A stretch of 64,000 nt of DNA from Sphingobacterium sp. ML3W (GTDB taxonomy: Bacteria; Bacteroidota; Bacteroidia; Sphingobacteriales; Sphingobacteriaceae): the NCBI RefSeq assembly GCF_000747525.1, contig NZ_CP009278.1:4402001-4466000 (forward strand), written 5' to 3'. Under the pieces are notes generated by a model. That model worked only from the letters and a program-made list of their open reading frames with translations. It did no database searches and was not told the DNA's origin. A program made the translations under genes and the position numbers. Positions 42,613 to 52,270 of this stretch are shown piece by piece; the first letter of the stretch is position 1, and the number at the start of each line of letters is the position of its first letter.

Positions 42613-45078
42613 ATGGACGTAAACTACGTAGGCGAGAATCTATTGCCTGGAAAAATAGGTCAATTTTTTATTATTCTATCATTCGGATCAGCACTACTAT
42701 CTTTCATAAGTTATTATTTTGCTACAAAAAATAAAGAGGATAAATCATGGCAAAAAATTGCTCGGATATCTTTTTGGGTAAATGCGATTTCAATCCTAGC
42801 GATTGCAACTACGCTATTTTACATCATTCACAATCATTTATTTGAATACCACTATGCCTATGCACATAGTTCTAAAGCTTTACCCACGCATTATATCATT
42901 TCCAGTTTCTGGGAAGGTCAAGAAGGTAGCTTCTTGTTATGGATGTTTTGGCAAAGTGTACTAGGTGGGATACTACTATTTAAAGCTAAAGATTGGGAAA
43001 GCTCAGTGATGACTTTCATCATGCTCTGTCAAGTATTCTTAGCTTCTATGATCGTAGGTGTCCAAATCTTCGGATTTCACTTAGGTAGCTCCCCTTTCAT
43101 TTTATTAAGAGATGCTATCGAAGGTCCTATCTTCAGTCAACCAGATTATCTATCATTAATCCATGATGGAAGAGGATTAAATCCATTATTACAGAATTAT
43201 TGGATGGTTATCCACCCACCAACGCTATTCTTGGGCTTTGCTTCCATGATTGTTCCATTTGCTTATGCTGCTGCTGCGCTATGGACCAAACGTTATAAAG
43301 AATGGATCACTCCAGGTTTACCTTGGGCACTCTTTGCTGTCATGATTTTAGGTGTTGGTATTATTATGGGGTCATTTTGGGCTTATGAAGCGCTTAACTT
43401 TGGTGGCTTCTGGGCTTGGGATCCTGTAGAAAATGCATCTATTATCCCTTGGTTTACATTAATAGCTGCAGTTCACGTGATGATTGCCTATAAAAATTCC
43501 GGTCATTCATACTTCACAGCGACATTTTTGGCATTAATCAGTTTTGTATTGGTGATTTATGCTTCTTACCTAACGAGAAGTGGTATCCTTGGTGAAACAT
43601 CCGTGCACTCTTTTACTGACTTAGGCTTAAATGTTCAATTAATTGCTTTTAATGCCACCTTCTTCGTTATCGCTATCGTTGCATTGGTTGTACGTAAAAA
43701 ACATATGCCAACAACCGAAAAAGAAGAGGATATCTATTCACGCGAGTTTTGGATGTTCATCGGTGCATTGGTATTGACCGTAGCATGTGTTCAAATGATT
43801 TCGTCAACTTCTATTCCAGTATTCAATGCTATTTTCGGAACAAAGGTTGCACCACCGTTAGATCCTATTCAACATTATAACAAGTGGCAATCGGGTTTTG
43901 CTGTTGTTATCATGATCTTAACTGCTATAAGCCAGTTTTTGAAATATAAGAAAACGGACCCTAGAAAGTTTTTCGCAGCTACTATTGCATCTTTAATCGT
44001 AGCTATCTTATTAACTGTTGTGGTTTCCTATATTACAAAAACCTATACGAATCTAATTTTCATCCTCATCACCTTCTCTTCGCTATTCTGTATTCTAGCA
44101 AATATTCGTGTATTAGCGGATGCAGTGAAAGGAAAGTGGAAATTAGCGGGTTCATCAGTTGCACATATAGGTTTCGGCCTGTTATTGATCGGCGCGATGG
44201 TAGCCGCTTCTACAAATGAGGTTATTTCGATTAACAATACAGGCTACATCGCAGTTTCGGGATTCGATAAGGTTGAAAAACCTGGTGATAACCTTTTCTT
44301 AACGGAAGGAGAACCTGTGCAAATGGGCGAATACCGTATCACTTATATTGGAGATAGTATTGCGGAACCAAACGTTTACTACAAAATCAAATATGAAAGT
44401 ATTGATGAGGAAAGTGGAAAAGTAAAAAATTCATTTGTACTCATGCCATTTGCTCAGAATAACGAAAAAATGGGCGGTTTGATTGGAACTCCTGCTACAA
44501 AGCATTACTTTACACATGACGTATATACGTTAATAACAGCAGCTGCCTCTGACTTACAAACGAAGAATGCCAATATTCCTGAGGATCAAAAGACTGGCTT
44601 CGAAGACTACGAGGAGCCTGCAACTTATGAGGTCAATGTAGGCGATACTTTACGTTATAGAAATGGATTCTATGTTATCGAAGGTATAAACCGAAATGCA
44701 CAACTGGAAAACATCCCTAAAGGAGAGAAAGATGTAATCGTCGGCTTAAAGATTAAGGTTGTTGCCTCAGATAAAAAAGAGTACAATGTAGAGCCCGTCT
44801 TTTTAATCAAAGATGGTACATCATACGATTTTAATAAGGATGTTAACGAACAAGGATTGCGCTTCCGTTTTTCTAATATTTTGCCTAAAAAGGATAAATT
44901 AGAAATTATGGTTTATCAGAAGCCACTCCCTGAAAAGAAATGGATTGTATTCAAAGCAATTAAATTCCCATACATTAATTTCTTCTGGTGTGGAACAATT
45001 GTGATGACTATTGGATTCTTTATGTCGATATTCAAAAGAAATAAAGACGCAAAACGACTGGATAAAAAACAAAAATAA
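42613..45078 (+). CDS. ccmF: CcmF-type cytochrome c biogenesis protein
   Basis: Large inner membrane protein of the haem-handling (CcmF/CcmC/CcsA) superfamily, 821 residues with about 15 membrane segments, which joins haem to apocytochrome c. The tryptophan-rich WWD motif GGFWAWDPVENASIIPWF is at about 262-280, and conserved histidine regions occur in NYWMVIHPPTLFLGFASM near 195 and AHIGFGLLLIGAMV near 518. A soluble periplasmic part of about 230 residues follows, then a last membrane helix. It overlaps the next gene by one base (TAATG). Confidence 0.92.
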   Translation: MDVNYVGENLLPGKIGQFFIILSFGSALLSFISYYFATKNKEDKSWQKIARISFWVNAISILAIATTLFYIIHNHLFEYHYAYAHSSKALPTHYIISSFWEGQEGSFLLWMFWQSVLGGILLFKAKDWESSVMTFIMLCQVFLASMIVGVQIFGFHLGSSPFILLRDAIEGPIFSQPDYLSLIHDGRGLNPLLQNYWMVIHPPTLFLGFASMIVPFAYAAAALWTKRYKEWITPGLPWALFAVMILGVGIIMGSFWAYEALNFGGFWAWDPVENASIIPWFTLIAAVHVMIAYKNSGHSYFTATFLALISFVLVIYASYLTRSGILGETSVHSFTDLGLNVQLIAFNATFFVIAIVALVVRKKHMPTTEKEEDIYSREFWMFIGALVLTVACVQMISSTSIPVFNAIFGTKVAPPLDPIQHYNKWQSGFAVVIMILTAISQFLKYKKTDPRKFFAATIASLIVAILLTVVVSYITKTYTNLIFILITFSSLFCILANIRVLADAVKGKWKLAGSSVAHIGFGLLLIGAMVAASTNEVISINNTGYIAVSGFDKVEKPGDNLFLTEGEPVQMGEYRITYIGDSIAEPNVYYKIKYESIDEESGKVKNSFVLMPFAQNNEKMGGLIGTPATKHYFTHDVYTLITAAASDLQTKNANIPEDQKTGFEDYEEPATYEVNVGDTLRYRNGFYVIEGINRNAQLENIPKGEKDVIVGLKIKVVASDKKEYNVEPVFLIKDGTSYDFNKDVNEQGLRFRFSNILPKKDKLEIMVYQKPLPEKKWIVFKAIKFPYINFFWCGTIVMTIGFFMSIFKRNKDAKRLDKKQK

Positions 45079-45842
45079 TGAATATTGTCATCTTAGGAAG
45101 TGGGAATGTAGCAACACATTTTGCGCATAACTTCCAGAATAAGGGTCACAAAATAACACAAATATACAGTCAACAAAAGGCCAATGCTCAAGCATTGGCC
45201 TTTACTGTAAATGCTGCTTCCGTATCGGACACTGCTGCTATTAATTTAGAAGCTGACCTATATATTATAGCCGTTAGTGATCAGGTGATCAGCAATATGG
45301 TATCTGCCCTTCCTGCAGATCTACGTGGTGTAGTTACCCACTGTTCTGGTGCTACGGATATGGCTATATTAGCCAAATTCAACCGATATGGTGTTATTTA
45401 CCCACCGCAATCCATATCAAAAAACAAAGAGACAGATTTTAGCTTAATTCCATTTTGTATCGAAGGAAATACATATGAAACTTTCAACTTACTATTTGAA
45501 TGTATCCATGAAATGGCTCCAAAATCTATACCTTGTGATTCGGTTCAACGATTAGCCATTCATATCGCTTCGGTATTCGCCAATAACTTTAGTAATGCCT
45601 TGTTCCAGATTAGTTGTGAAATTTTAGAACAGCATAATTTACCCTTCGATTTGATCCGCCCAATTATACTAGAAACAGCTGAAAAAGTACAATCAAGGCT
45701 TCCAAATGAAGTTCAGACAGGACCGGCCATTAGAAATGACACAAACACGATAAAAAAGCATTTAAATTTTATCAGAGAACAAGATGATTGGAAACAAATC
45801 TATCAACTATTGTCACAAGAGATTGTAAAAAGAAAAAGCTAA
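45078..45842 (+). CDS. Rossmann-fold DUF2520 oxidoreductase-like protein
   Basis: A 254-residue cytoplasmic protein with an N-terminal nucleotide-binding Rossmann fold (IVILGSGNVATHFAHNFQNK, G-x-G-x-x-A) related to NADP-dependent F420 reductases and ketopantoate/pyrroline reductases. The segments AVSDQVISNMVSALP and GVVTHCSGATDMAILAKF are typical for the DUF2520 family. The C-terminal half is helical. Substrate unknown. One-base overlap with ccmF shows translational coupling, but a functional link to cytochrome maturation is not established. Confidence 0.87.
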   Translation: MNIVILGSGNVATHFAHNFQNKGHKITQIYSQQKANAQALAFTVNAASVSDTAAINLEADLYIIAVSDQVISNMVSALPADLRGVVTHCSGATDMAILAKFNRYGVIYPPQSISKNKETDFSLIPFCIEGNTYETFNLLFECIHEMAPKSIPCDSVQRLAIHIASVFANNFSNALFQISCEILEQHNLPFDLIRPIILETAEKVQSRLPNEVQTGPAIRNDTNTIKKHLNFIREQDDWKQIYQLLSQEIVKRKS

Positions 45843-45916
45843 TTATCATTTCTTTACTAAGTTTTTAAAACTACTTGCTAGCTCCCTAAAATTTTCGTTT
45901 ACATCAAGTAACTTAG

Positions 45917-45924
45917 TACTTTTG
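45917..45924 (+). promoter_or_regulatory. -7 promoter box upstream of the FMN glutamate synthase-like gene
   Basis: TACTTTTG fully matches TAnnTTTG, with T-rich sequence TTTTCG 19 bases upstream as a weak -33 element. It would give a 5' leader of about 125 bases before the ATG at 46058. No riboswitch structure was recognised in the leader. Confidence 0.4.
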
Positions 45925-46057
45925 CTGTATTGAAAATGAATATTGGTTCAATATTTGAAAGCTTATCTACAATAAAATTTAAGCGATCTTTGAACATGAT
46001 AGCTGTAAACACATTTTCTATTTAAAAAAAATAAAGAGTCTAAATACAATTTAAATT

Positions 46058-47608
46058 ATGACCGTTAGAAAATTAATTCTTGGCACCATGACTGTAATCA
46101 ATTTGATTATAATCTCCTTTGGTCTTATTTTTACACCACAATGGTTTTGGTTATTAGTCATACCGATGCCGCTTCTATTTGTGGCTTTATACCACAGTTT
46201 TCAGCATAAACATGCCATCTTGCGTAATTATCCTTTAGTAGGTTATTTTCGCTATTTCTTCGAATCAATTCGCCCAGAATTACGTCAGTATTTTTGGGAA
46301 TCTGATACCGATGGACGTCCATTCAATAGAAGACAGCGCTCCATTGTTTACCAACGCGCTAAGAATGAAAGAGAGACAGTGGCTTTTGGTATGCAGACTG
46401 ATCCACAGACCGTAGGTAACGAATGGGCTGCACACTCGGTGTTTCCGTGTCATATTGAGAACCATGATTTAAGAACTACAGTTGGAAATGCTGCTTGTAA
46501 GCATCCCTATAGTTTAAGCTTATTCAATATTTCTGCAATGAGTTATGGCGCTTTGAGTAAAACGGCTATTACAGCATTAAATAAAGGTGCACAATTGCAA
46601 AATTTCGCACACAATACAGGTGAAGGTGGTATTAGTGATTATCACAACAGCGGTGGCGACCTCATCTGGCAAGTGGGTACCGGTTATTTCGGATGCAGAA
46701 CACATGATGGTAAGTTTGACGCTGAACTCTTTAGGGAAAAGACATCACGTCCTAACATCAAGATGATTGAATTGAAAATATCGCAAGGTGCGAAACCAGG
46801 TCATGGAGGAATTCTTCCTGCAGCTAAGAACACCCCAGAGGTAGCGGCAATTCGACACGTCATCCCGGGAACTGATGTGATGTCTCCTCCTGCACATAGT
46901 GCATTCTCCAATCCCATTGAAATGATGGAATTCATTCACAAGATGAAAGAATTAAGTGATTTCAAACCTGTTGGATTTAAGATGTGTATCGGTGATAAAC
47001 AAGAGTTTATTGAGATTTGTCGTGCAATGCAGACCACCCAAATATTTCCAGATTTTATTGCTATTGATGGTTCTGAAGGTGGAACAGGAGCTGCTCCATT
47101 GGAGTTCACAGATAACTTAGGAATGCCTCTTTATGATGCATTAGCTTTTGTAACAAAAACTTTAATTGCATTTGGTTTGAAAAAGCACATCAAATTATTG
47201 GTGTCAAGTAGAATTGTGACTGGCTTTGATTTATTAAAAGTTATCGCATTGGGAGCAGATGCTTGCTATAGTGCTAGAGGAATGATGTTCGCACTAGGAT
47301 GTATTCAGGCATTGAAATGTAATGAGGATACCTGTCCAGTTGGGGTTGCTACACAACAACCGCACTTATACAAAGGATTGGATGTGAATGATAAATATGT
47401 ACGTGTAGCGCAGTTTCACCGCAATACCTTACGTGCTACAGTTGAAATAATGGAAGCTTGTGGTTTCAAAACGATATCAGACGTTAGCGCTGATAAGTTC
47501 TTTAGAAAAATCGATGCTGTAAATACAGCAAGTTTTCAAGACATCTATTTTGGCAGAGAAGGACGATTAATCGAAAGTCATACAGACTTTGAAGCAAAAA
47601 TATTTTAA
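46058..47608 (+). CDS. FMN-binding glutamate synthase family protein
   Basis: A 516-residue protein with two N-terminal membrane segments (about 5-45) followed by the FMN-binding central domain of glutamate synthase. Visible blocks are NISAMSYGALSKTAITALNK near 155, HNTGEGGISDYHNSGGDLIW near 187, QGAKPGHGGILPAAKNT near 245 (substrate loop), IDGSEGGTGAAPLEF near 340, and the cysteine cluster NEDTCPVGVATQQPH near 425 for an Fe-S centre. It lacks the glutaminase domain, so it is one of the stand-alone GltB2-type proteins whose reaction is not settled. Bidirectional terminator follows. Confidence 0.9.
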   Translation: MTVRKLILGTMTVINLIIISFGLIFTPQWFWLLVIPMPLLFVALYHSFQHKHAILRNYPLVGYFRYFFESIRPELRQYFWESDTDGRPFNRRQRSIVYQRAKNERETVAFGMQTDPQTVGNEWAAHSVFPCHIENHDLRTTVGNAACKHPYSLSLFNISAMSYGALSKTAITALNKGAQLQNFAHNTGEGGISDYHNSGGDLIWQVGTGYFGCRTHDGKFDAELFREKTSRPNIKMIELKISQGAKPGHGGILPAAKNTPEVAAIRHVIPGTDVMSPPAHSAFSNPIEMMEFIHKMKELSDFKPVGFKMCIGDKQEFIEICRAMQTTQIFPDFIAIDGSEGGTGAAPLEFTDNLGMPLYDALAFVTKTLIAFGLKKHIKLLVSSRIVTGFDLLKVIALGADACYSARGMMFALGCIQALKCNEDTCPVGVATQQPHLYKGLDVNDKYVRVAQFHRNTLRATVEIMEACGFKTISDVSADKFFRKIDAVNTASFQDIYFGREGRLIESHTDFEAKIF

Positions 47609-47628
47609 ATAAGAAATAGCAAATAAGA

Positions 47629-47658
47629 AAAGGCCTTTAATCGATTAAAGGCCTTTTC
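47629..47658. terminator. bidirectional terminator
   Basis: AAAAGGCCTTTAA and TTAAAGGCCTTTT form a perfect stem around TCGA, with A-run and T-run on the two sides. It sits between the convergent FMN protein gene and the MarR gene and serves both. Confidence 0.92.
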
Positions 47659-47660
47659 TT

Positions 47661-48107
47661 TTACTTTCTTAAATTACAGATTACTTGTTGAAGCGTTACT
47701 TGCGCCATTCCTATAGTCTCTGGACATACACCATCTAATGCCTCAGCAATAGTCTTATTAGCCTGCTGCATACCCATTTCTTTCAGTTTACGGGCTGATT
47801 TAGTGAGGTAAATTAAATTAGATCTACGATCTTCTTTATCATTCACACGAATAACTAGGTTTAATTTTTCTAAATTATTGATTAGTCTAGTAATACTTGG
47901 TTTGTCTCTAAAGGTCCTTGTGGCCAATTCTTGCTGCGTCAGTCCTTCCTCTAGCCACAAATTGTACAGAATACTCCATTGCTCAGCTGTAATATTGATT
48001 CCCACATCTTTTAAATTACGCTGCATTCTACGCGATATCGCAGTTGTCGCTTTGCCAGTTAGAAAATCATAGAATTCTATCTTTCCAATTAAATCTTCAT
48101 TAAGCAT
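47661..48107 (-). CDS. MarR family transcriptional regulator
   Basis: Winged-helix DNA-binding dimer, 148 residues from the ATG at 48107 (an ATG three codons earlier is possible). Helix-turn-helix and wing are seen in LTQQELATRTFRDKPSITRL (about 55-75) and VIRVNDKEDRRSNLIYLT (about 85-102), with the conserved D-x-R wing. The N-terminal helices (FYDFLTGKATTAISRRMQRN) form the dimer interface. It is a single gene with its own promoter, and the target is not evident. Divergent to the small membrane protein at 48286. Confidence 0.92.
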   Translation of the reverse strand: MLNEDLIGKIEFYDFLTGKATTAISRRMQRNLKDVGINITAEQWSILYNLWLEEGLTQQELATRTFRDKPSITRLINNLEKLNLVIRVNDKEDRRSNLIYLTKSARKLKEMGMQQANKTIAEALDGVCPETIGMAQVTLQQVICNLRK

Positions 48108-48285
48108 AATAATCAAAGTCTTTTTAGGTTATAATATATAATACTTTTTATCCAAAGAGGAGACTTATTTTCTAAAAAAATAAAATTAACTACGACTCCC
48201 TGGTTAAATAGGTTTATATCTATAAATATATAACTTTACATGGTATAACAAAAATTTAAATTGATTTTTTTTGTATCTTCATGAC

Positions 48286-48663
48286 ATGGAAAAGTTTATA
48301 CCTCTCTTAATCGGATTAGCAATTTTTGGCTTCAAATCATACCAAAACTATGTTAAAGAACAGGAAGCAGCATTAAAAAGAAAAAAATCAATGGCTCCTG
48401 TACCAACAAAAGCTGAAAAACCTGTTCATAAAACATACGTTAAGGAAACAAGGTCGGATGCACCTAAGCCTTCCTATATCGAGGAAATAAAAGAAATGAA
48501 CGAAATCCAACGATTTAAAAAAGACCGAGAGGAGCATCGTTTAGCCATGAGTAGGAAAACTAATCTGAATGGAGAAAATCAAAAAAAGGATATTCCAACT
48601 GAAGATTTTGACTTGAGAAAAGCTGTAGTCATGTCCATTATATTGGATAGACCCTATCAATAA
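48286..48663 (+). CDS. small N-terminally anchored hypothetical protein
   Basis: A 125-residue protein that I do not recognise. The N-terminus has one membrane segment (FIPLLIGLAIFGFKSYQNY, about 3-21), followed by a highly charged, Lys/Glu-rich segment predicted to be helical or disordered (IEEIKEMNEIQRFKKDREEH). The end LRKAVVMSIILDRPYQ resembles the closing motif of small Bacteroidota membrane proteins. The ATG at 48286 was chosen over a TTG at 48271. The nitrilase gene converges with a 6-base gap and no terminator. Confidence 0.65.
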   Translation: MEKFIPLLIGLAIFGFKSYQNYVKEQEAALKRKKSMAPVPTKAEKPVHKTYVKETRSDAPKPSYIEEIKEMNEIQRFKKDREEHRLAMSRKTNLNGENQKKDIPTEDFDLRKAVVMSIILDRPYQ

Positions 48664-48669
48664 TATCGC

Positions 48670-49446
48670 TTAATCTATTGTGAAAGAATCAGCGTCTTGT
48701 AAAAATGGAAAATTTCTACGGGCTTCCTGAAGATCTCTTGGCTGAAGGGTGAACGTATACAAATCCTCATCCTCAGGCTTGTAATATACCACATCTCCTA
48801 AAGGCGAGATGCACATGGAGCCTCCTGAATAATAGACATCATTACCATCGTGTCCTACACGATTTACACCAACCACAAAAGCTTGGTTTTCGATAGCACG
48901 TGCGGGAATCAATGTGCGCCAATGTGCTGAACGTTTATCTGGCCAATTGGCTGTATAAACCAATAAATCATATGCGCCACCGATATTTCTAGACCAAACT
49001 GGGAAGCGTATGTCATAACAGATCATCGGACAGATATTCCATCCTCTGATATTCACGATGATGCGCTCACGACCTGGCGTAAAGTATAGATTTTCTTTTG
49101 CAAGCCCAAATAAATGGCGTTTATCATACTTTACATATGTACCATCAGGAGACATCCAAACAAAACGATTGTAATATTTCTCTTCCTCTACAATAATCAG
49201 TGAGCCTGCAATAACACAGTTTAAACTCTGAGACATATGAAATAACCATTTCATGGTTTTACCGTCGATAGGTTCTGCACACTTTTCCACATTGTTGGTA
49301 AAGCCTGTATTAAACATTTCAGGTAAAATAATGAGATCCGTCTTTTCCCTCAAATTCGAAAGTTTAAGGGCAAGGTTACTCAAGTTTTTATCAACATTTT
49401 CCCAAAAAAGGTATGCTTGAAAGATTGTTACTTTTAACGGTTCCAT
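48670..49446 (-). CDS. nitrilase-family omega-amidase-like amidohydrolase
   Basis: Cytoplasmic C-N hydrolase, 258 residues, of the YafV/Nit2 branch, which hydrolyses alpha-keto-glutaramate or alpha-ketosuccinamate to the keto acid and ammonia. The Glu-Lys-Cys triad is visible in LIILPEMFNTGF near 43, YVKYDKRHLFGLAKE near 110, and NICPMICYDIRFPVWSR near 145. A nearby tryptophan-rich loop (TANWPDKRSAHWRTLIPARA) is typical of this branch. Substrate assignment is by similarity of pattern only. It is on the minus strand downstream of the polyprenyl synthase gene, 82 bases apart. Confidence 0.88.
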   Translation of the reverse strand: MEPLKVTIFQAYLFWENVDKNLSNLALKLSNLREKTDLIILPEMFNTGFTNNVEKCAEPIDGKTMKWLFHMSQSLNCVIAGSLIIVEEEKYYNRFVWMSPDGTYVKYDKRHLFGLAKENLYFTPGRERIIVNIRGWNICPMICYDIRFPVWSRNIGGAYDLLVYTANWPDKRSAHWRTLIPARAIENQAFVVGVNRVGHDGNDVYYSGGSMCISPLGDVVYYKPEDEDLYTFTLQPRDLQEARRNFPFLQDADSFTID

Positions 49447-49528
49447 TTTAGTTGTTTCGTGTAATATGATGAACTAAGTCTACAAATTAAGAATTTTTTA
49501 AATAAATATAGACAATTTATAAATTTTG

Positions 49529-50497
49529 CTATTGTTCTCTAATAAGTAGCTGATTCGATAATGTAATTAACGCCTCCTTCTTATCATTTGGTATATTGAT
49601 AGCAGACAATCTTTCAAATGCTTGTTTGGTATAGCTATCTTTCAACTCATCAGCTGATGATTTAATAGCATACTTTTGATACAAGTGCAATACACCAGCA
49701 ATTTTGTTAGGATTATCTGCTAAAGTAGAAGCTAATAATAAGTCTAACGCTGGTTTATCTTCTTTTTCAACAATTTCAAGTAATCGAACGAGTAAGTAAG
49801 TCTTTTTATTTATTAAAATATCACCTCCAACTTGTTTACCAAAAGTTTCGGGATTACCATAGGCATCCAAAACATCATCTTGGAGTTGAAAAGCAATACC
49901 TATATTTTCACCGAACTCATATATCAGTTTTTGATCTTGGAGACTCGCCCCAGCTAAAATAGCACCCATCTGCAGCGCACCTCCTAATAAGACAGAAGTT
50001 TTGAGCTTAATCATCTCCAGATATTGCGACATGCTGATGGATTCTGCATGTTCATAATCCATATCCAATTGTTGTCCTTCGCAAACTTGCATAGCGACAC
50101 GATTGAAGGTTTTCAATAATTCAGGGATGTATAGTGGTGGACAATTCGCCAGCTCTTGGTATCCCTTAACCAATAATCCATCACCAGAAAGAATCGCAAC
50201 ATTGATGTCCCATTTCTCATGAACGGTCTGTTTTCCTCTTCTCAATGGTGCTTTATCCATAACATCGTCATGGACAAGGGAGAAGTTATGAAAATATTCT
50301 ATCGATTTTGCAGCAGACAAAGCATCCATAATTTCTCCTATTCCAAACATCTCAGCGGCCATCAATGTTAAAGTCGGTCGAATACGCTTTCCTCCTAAAC
50401 TTAAAAAATAACGAATAGGATCATATAAATTGGAAGGTTGATTCGGAAATTGACTGTTTTTAATCGAGTCAAAGATTAGTTTTTGTAAATGCTGCAT
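49529..50497 (-). CDS. polyprenyl diphosphate synthase
   Basis: Trans-prenyl transferase that builds isoprenoid diphosphates (geranyl to octaprenyl) from IPP, for quinone side chains or carotenoids. The 322-residue protein has the first aspartate-rich motif in FSLVHDDVMDKAPLRRGKQT near 75-95 and the second in IAFQLQDDVLDAYGNPETFG near 200-220, along with the LGGKRIRPTLTLMAAEMFG start. Chain length cannot be set from sequence by eye. It is transcribed alone, divergent from the GT4 gene at 50768. Confidence 0.93.
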   Translation of the reverse strand: MQHLQKLIFDSIKNSQFPNQPSNLYDPIRYFLSLGGKRIRPTLTLMAAEMFGIGEIMDALSAAKSIEYFHNFSLVHDDVMDKAPLRRGKQTVHEKWDINVAILSGDGLLVKGYQELANCPPLYIPELLKTFNRVAMQVCEGQQLDMDYEHAESISMSQYLEMIKLKTSVLLGGALQMGAILAGASLQDQKLIYEFGENIGIAFQLQDDVLDAYGNPETFGKQVGGDILINKKTYLLVRLLEIVEKEDKPALDLLLASTLADNPNKIAGVLHLYQKYAIKSSADELKDSYTKQAFERLSAINIPNDKKEALITLSNQLLIREQ

Positions 50498-50707
50498 AGT
50501 ATCTTGTCATCGTCACCTAATGATATGCGAAGATAGGAATTATATGAACAATCTTTTGATAAGTCCGGTTGAAAACCGTTTTATTGACACAAAATAGTAC
50601 ACTTCTATTATAAAAGAATCCTTGGTGGGGGAGCAGAAATCCATACGGAGAAACAATCACGAACGTGATATAAAATAAACGCTCAGAAATAGGTTTATTT
50701 TATATCC

Positions 50708-50751
50708 GATGCAATTATAATTGTACATAAAACAAATTTATCTAAGTTTGT
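50708..50751 (+). promoter_or_regulatory. Bacteroidota-type promoter with overlapping palindrome, copy 2
   Basis: TTG at 50721-50723, 19 bases, then TAAGTTTG at 50743-50750. The -7 box is within the palindrome ACAAATTTA-TC-TAAGTTTGT (50732-50751), whose arms pair at 8 of 9 positions. The 43 bases to 50750 match those upstream of the DUF4254 gene (3445-3487) at 39 positions. The GT4 start codon lies 17 bases after the box. A shared repressor is inferred. Confidence 0.7.
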
Positions 50752-50767
50752 AAAAAAGCAAGTACCC

Positions 50768-51931
50768 ATGCGCATTTTAATCATCCATACTTTTTATCAG
50801 AATCCAGGAGGAGAAGACACCGTTTTTCAACAAGAAAGCAAACTGCTTGCTATGGATAATGAGGTGGCTTTGCTGACCTTTCAAAACAAAAAAGGATGGA
50901 GAGGGGCTTTGCAGACTCTTTCTTCTTTTTGGAACGTTTCGGCGTCAAATCGTGTCAAAAGAACAATCAAGGAGTTTAAACCTGAAGTTGTCCATATCCA
51001 CAATACTCACTACGCTTCTGGCCCCATTATCCTACGTGCAGTTCACCAGATGGGTATTCCACTTGTAATGACATTACATAATTTTCGTCTCCTTTGTCCA
51101 TCGGCCATACTTTATCATGATAAAGCATTGTTCCTTTCTAGCTTACAAGAAAGTTTTCCATGGACGGCTATCAAACTGGGTGTCATGGACAATTCTGTTA
51201 TTAAAACTTTTGTTCTTGCTTTGAATTATTGGTTTCACAGAAAAATCGGGACATGGAATAGGGTAGATCGATACATCGCACTCTCCAGCTTCGCAAAAAA
51301 CTTGTTCATAAATTCGACCTTAAATGTTCAAGCTCGCAAGTTCAGCATCAAGCCCAACTTTACTTTTCCAATTGACAAGTACAATGCTACTTATGCTGAT
51401 TATTTTATCTATATTGGAAGATTGACGGAGGAAAAGGGTGTTTTAGATTTATTGGAGGCATTCTCTAGAATTAGCGATAAAATACTGATCATCGGTGATG
51501 GAGAATTGAAGCAAGAGGTTTTAGATGCTGCATCTAAAAATGAGAACATAAAATACTTAGGCTTTAAATCGCGCGATGAGATTATACCATTGGTCGAAAA
51601 AGCAGCGGCTTTGATCGTACCCTCTATTTGGTTTGAAGGTATGCCTATGACTATATTAGAAGCTTTTTCAGTAGGAACACCTGTGTTAGGTAGTAATATT
51701 GGAGCACTTCAAGAATTAATTATTCCAAATAAAACTGGTTTATTGTTTTCTCCACAAAATGTGGATAGCATATTGAAAACTGTAAGCCAATGGAAAGATT
51801 ACAATTCTGAAGAAAAATTTAACATTAGACAAACAACTAAAGAATTCTATTTTAGTAATTTTACTCCTGAGGAGAACAAAGAGAAACTATTACATATCTA
51901 TCATGAGGCAATTCACGATAGCACTAAATAA
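50768..51931 (+). CDS. glycosyltransferase family 4
   Basis: A 387-residue GT-B glycosyltransferase, cytoplasmic. The N-terminal domain begins IIHTFYQNPGGEDTVFQQES, a start typical of GT4 enzymes in lipopolysaccharide and exopolysaccharide clusters, and continues with VVHIHNTHYASG and PLVMTLHNFRLLCPSAIL. The C-terminal domain has YIGRLTEEKGVLDLLEAFSR near 217 and the donor-site motif EGMPMTILEAFSVGTPVLGS near 293. Its promoter is nearly the same as that of the DUF4254-GT9 operon 47 kb away. The next gene follows by 8 bases. Sugar unknown. Confidence 0.92.
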   Translation: MRILIIHTFYQNPGGEDTVFQQESKLLAMDNEVALLTFQNKKGWRGALQTLSSFWNVSASNRVKRTIKEFKPEVVHIHNTHYASGPIILRAVHQMGIPLVMTLHNFRLLCPSAILYHDKALFLSSLQESFPWTAIKLGVMDNSVIKTFVLALNYWFHRKIGTWNRVDRYIALSSFAKNLFINSTLNVQARKFSIKPNFTFPIDKYNATYADYFIYIGRLTEEKGVLDLLEAFSRISDKILIIGDGELKQEVLDAASKNENIKYLGFKSRDEIIPLVEKAAALIVPSIWFEGMPMTILEAFSVGTPVLGSNIGALQELIIPNKTGLLFSPQNVDSILKTVSQWKDYNSEEKFNIRQTTKEFYFSNFTPEENKEKLLHIYHEAIHDSTK

Positions 51932-51939
51932 TAATTAAG

Positions 51940-52269
51940 ATGAGTATTATAATTCTAGATAAGTTAAATATTGCCCCGGCCATACAAGCTGCATTAGAAA
52001 CTGTTTATGATCCTGAATTAAAACCAGCCAATATCGTGGATTTAGGCTTGGTATATGAAATCATAACTAAAGAAAATGGCACTGCCAAGATTGTCATGAC
52101 GTTGACTGCTCCGGGCTGCCCTGTTGCGGGTCAAATAATGGATGAAGTACAGAGTAAAGTTGCAGCAGTACCAGGGGTAACGGAGGCACTTGTTGAATTA
52201 ACATTCGACCCACCATGGACAAGAGATATGATGAGTGAGGAGGCCCAATTAGAATTAGGCTTCTTATAA
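51940..52269 (+). CDS. DUF59 iron-sulfur cluster assembly protein (SufT/MIP18-like)
   Basis: A 109-residue cytoplasmic protein of the MIP18/DUF59 family, which helps in Fe-S cluster assembly or maturation. Conserved blocks are LETVYDPELKPANIVDLGLV with the DPE(L) motif near 22-38, MTLTAPGCPVAGQIMDEVQS with the active cysteine near 60, and VTEALVELTFDPPWTRDMMS near 88. No other suf genes are next to it; it stands behind a GT4 gene, in the same operon by spacing. The strong terminator at 52271 ends this unit. Confidence 0.9.
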   Translation: MSIIILDKLNIAPAIQAALETVYDPELKPANIVDLGLVYEIITKENGTAKIVMTLTAPGCPVAGQIMDEVQSKVAAVPGVTEALVELTFDPPWTRDMMSEEAQLELGFL

Positions 52270-52270
52270 G

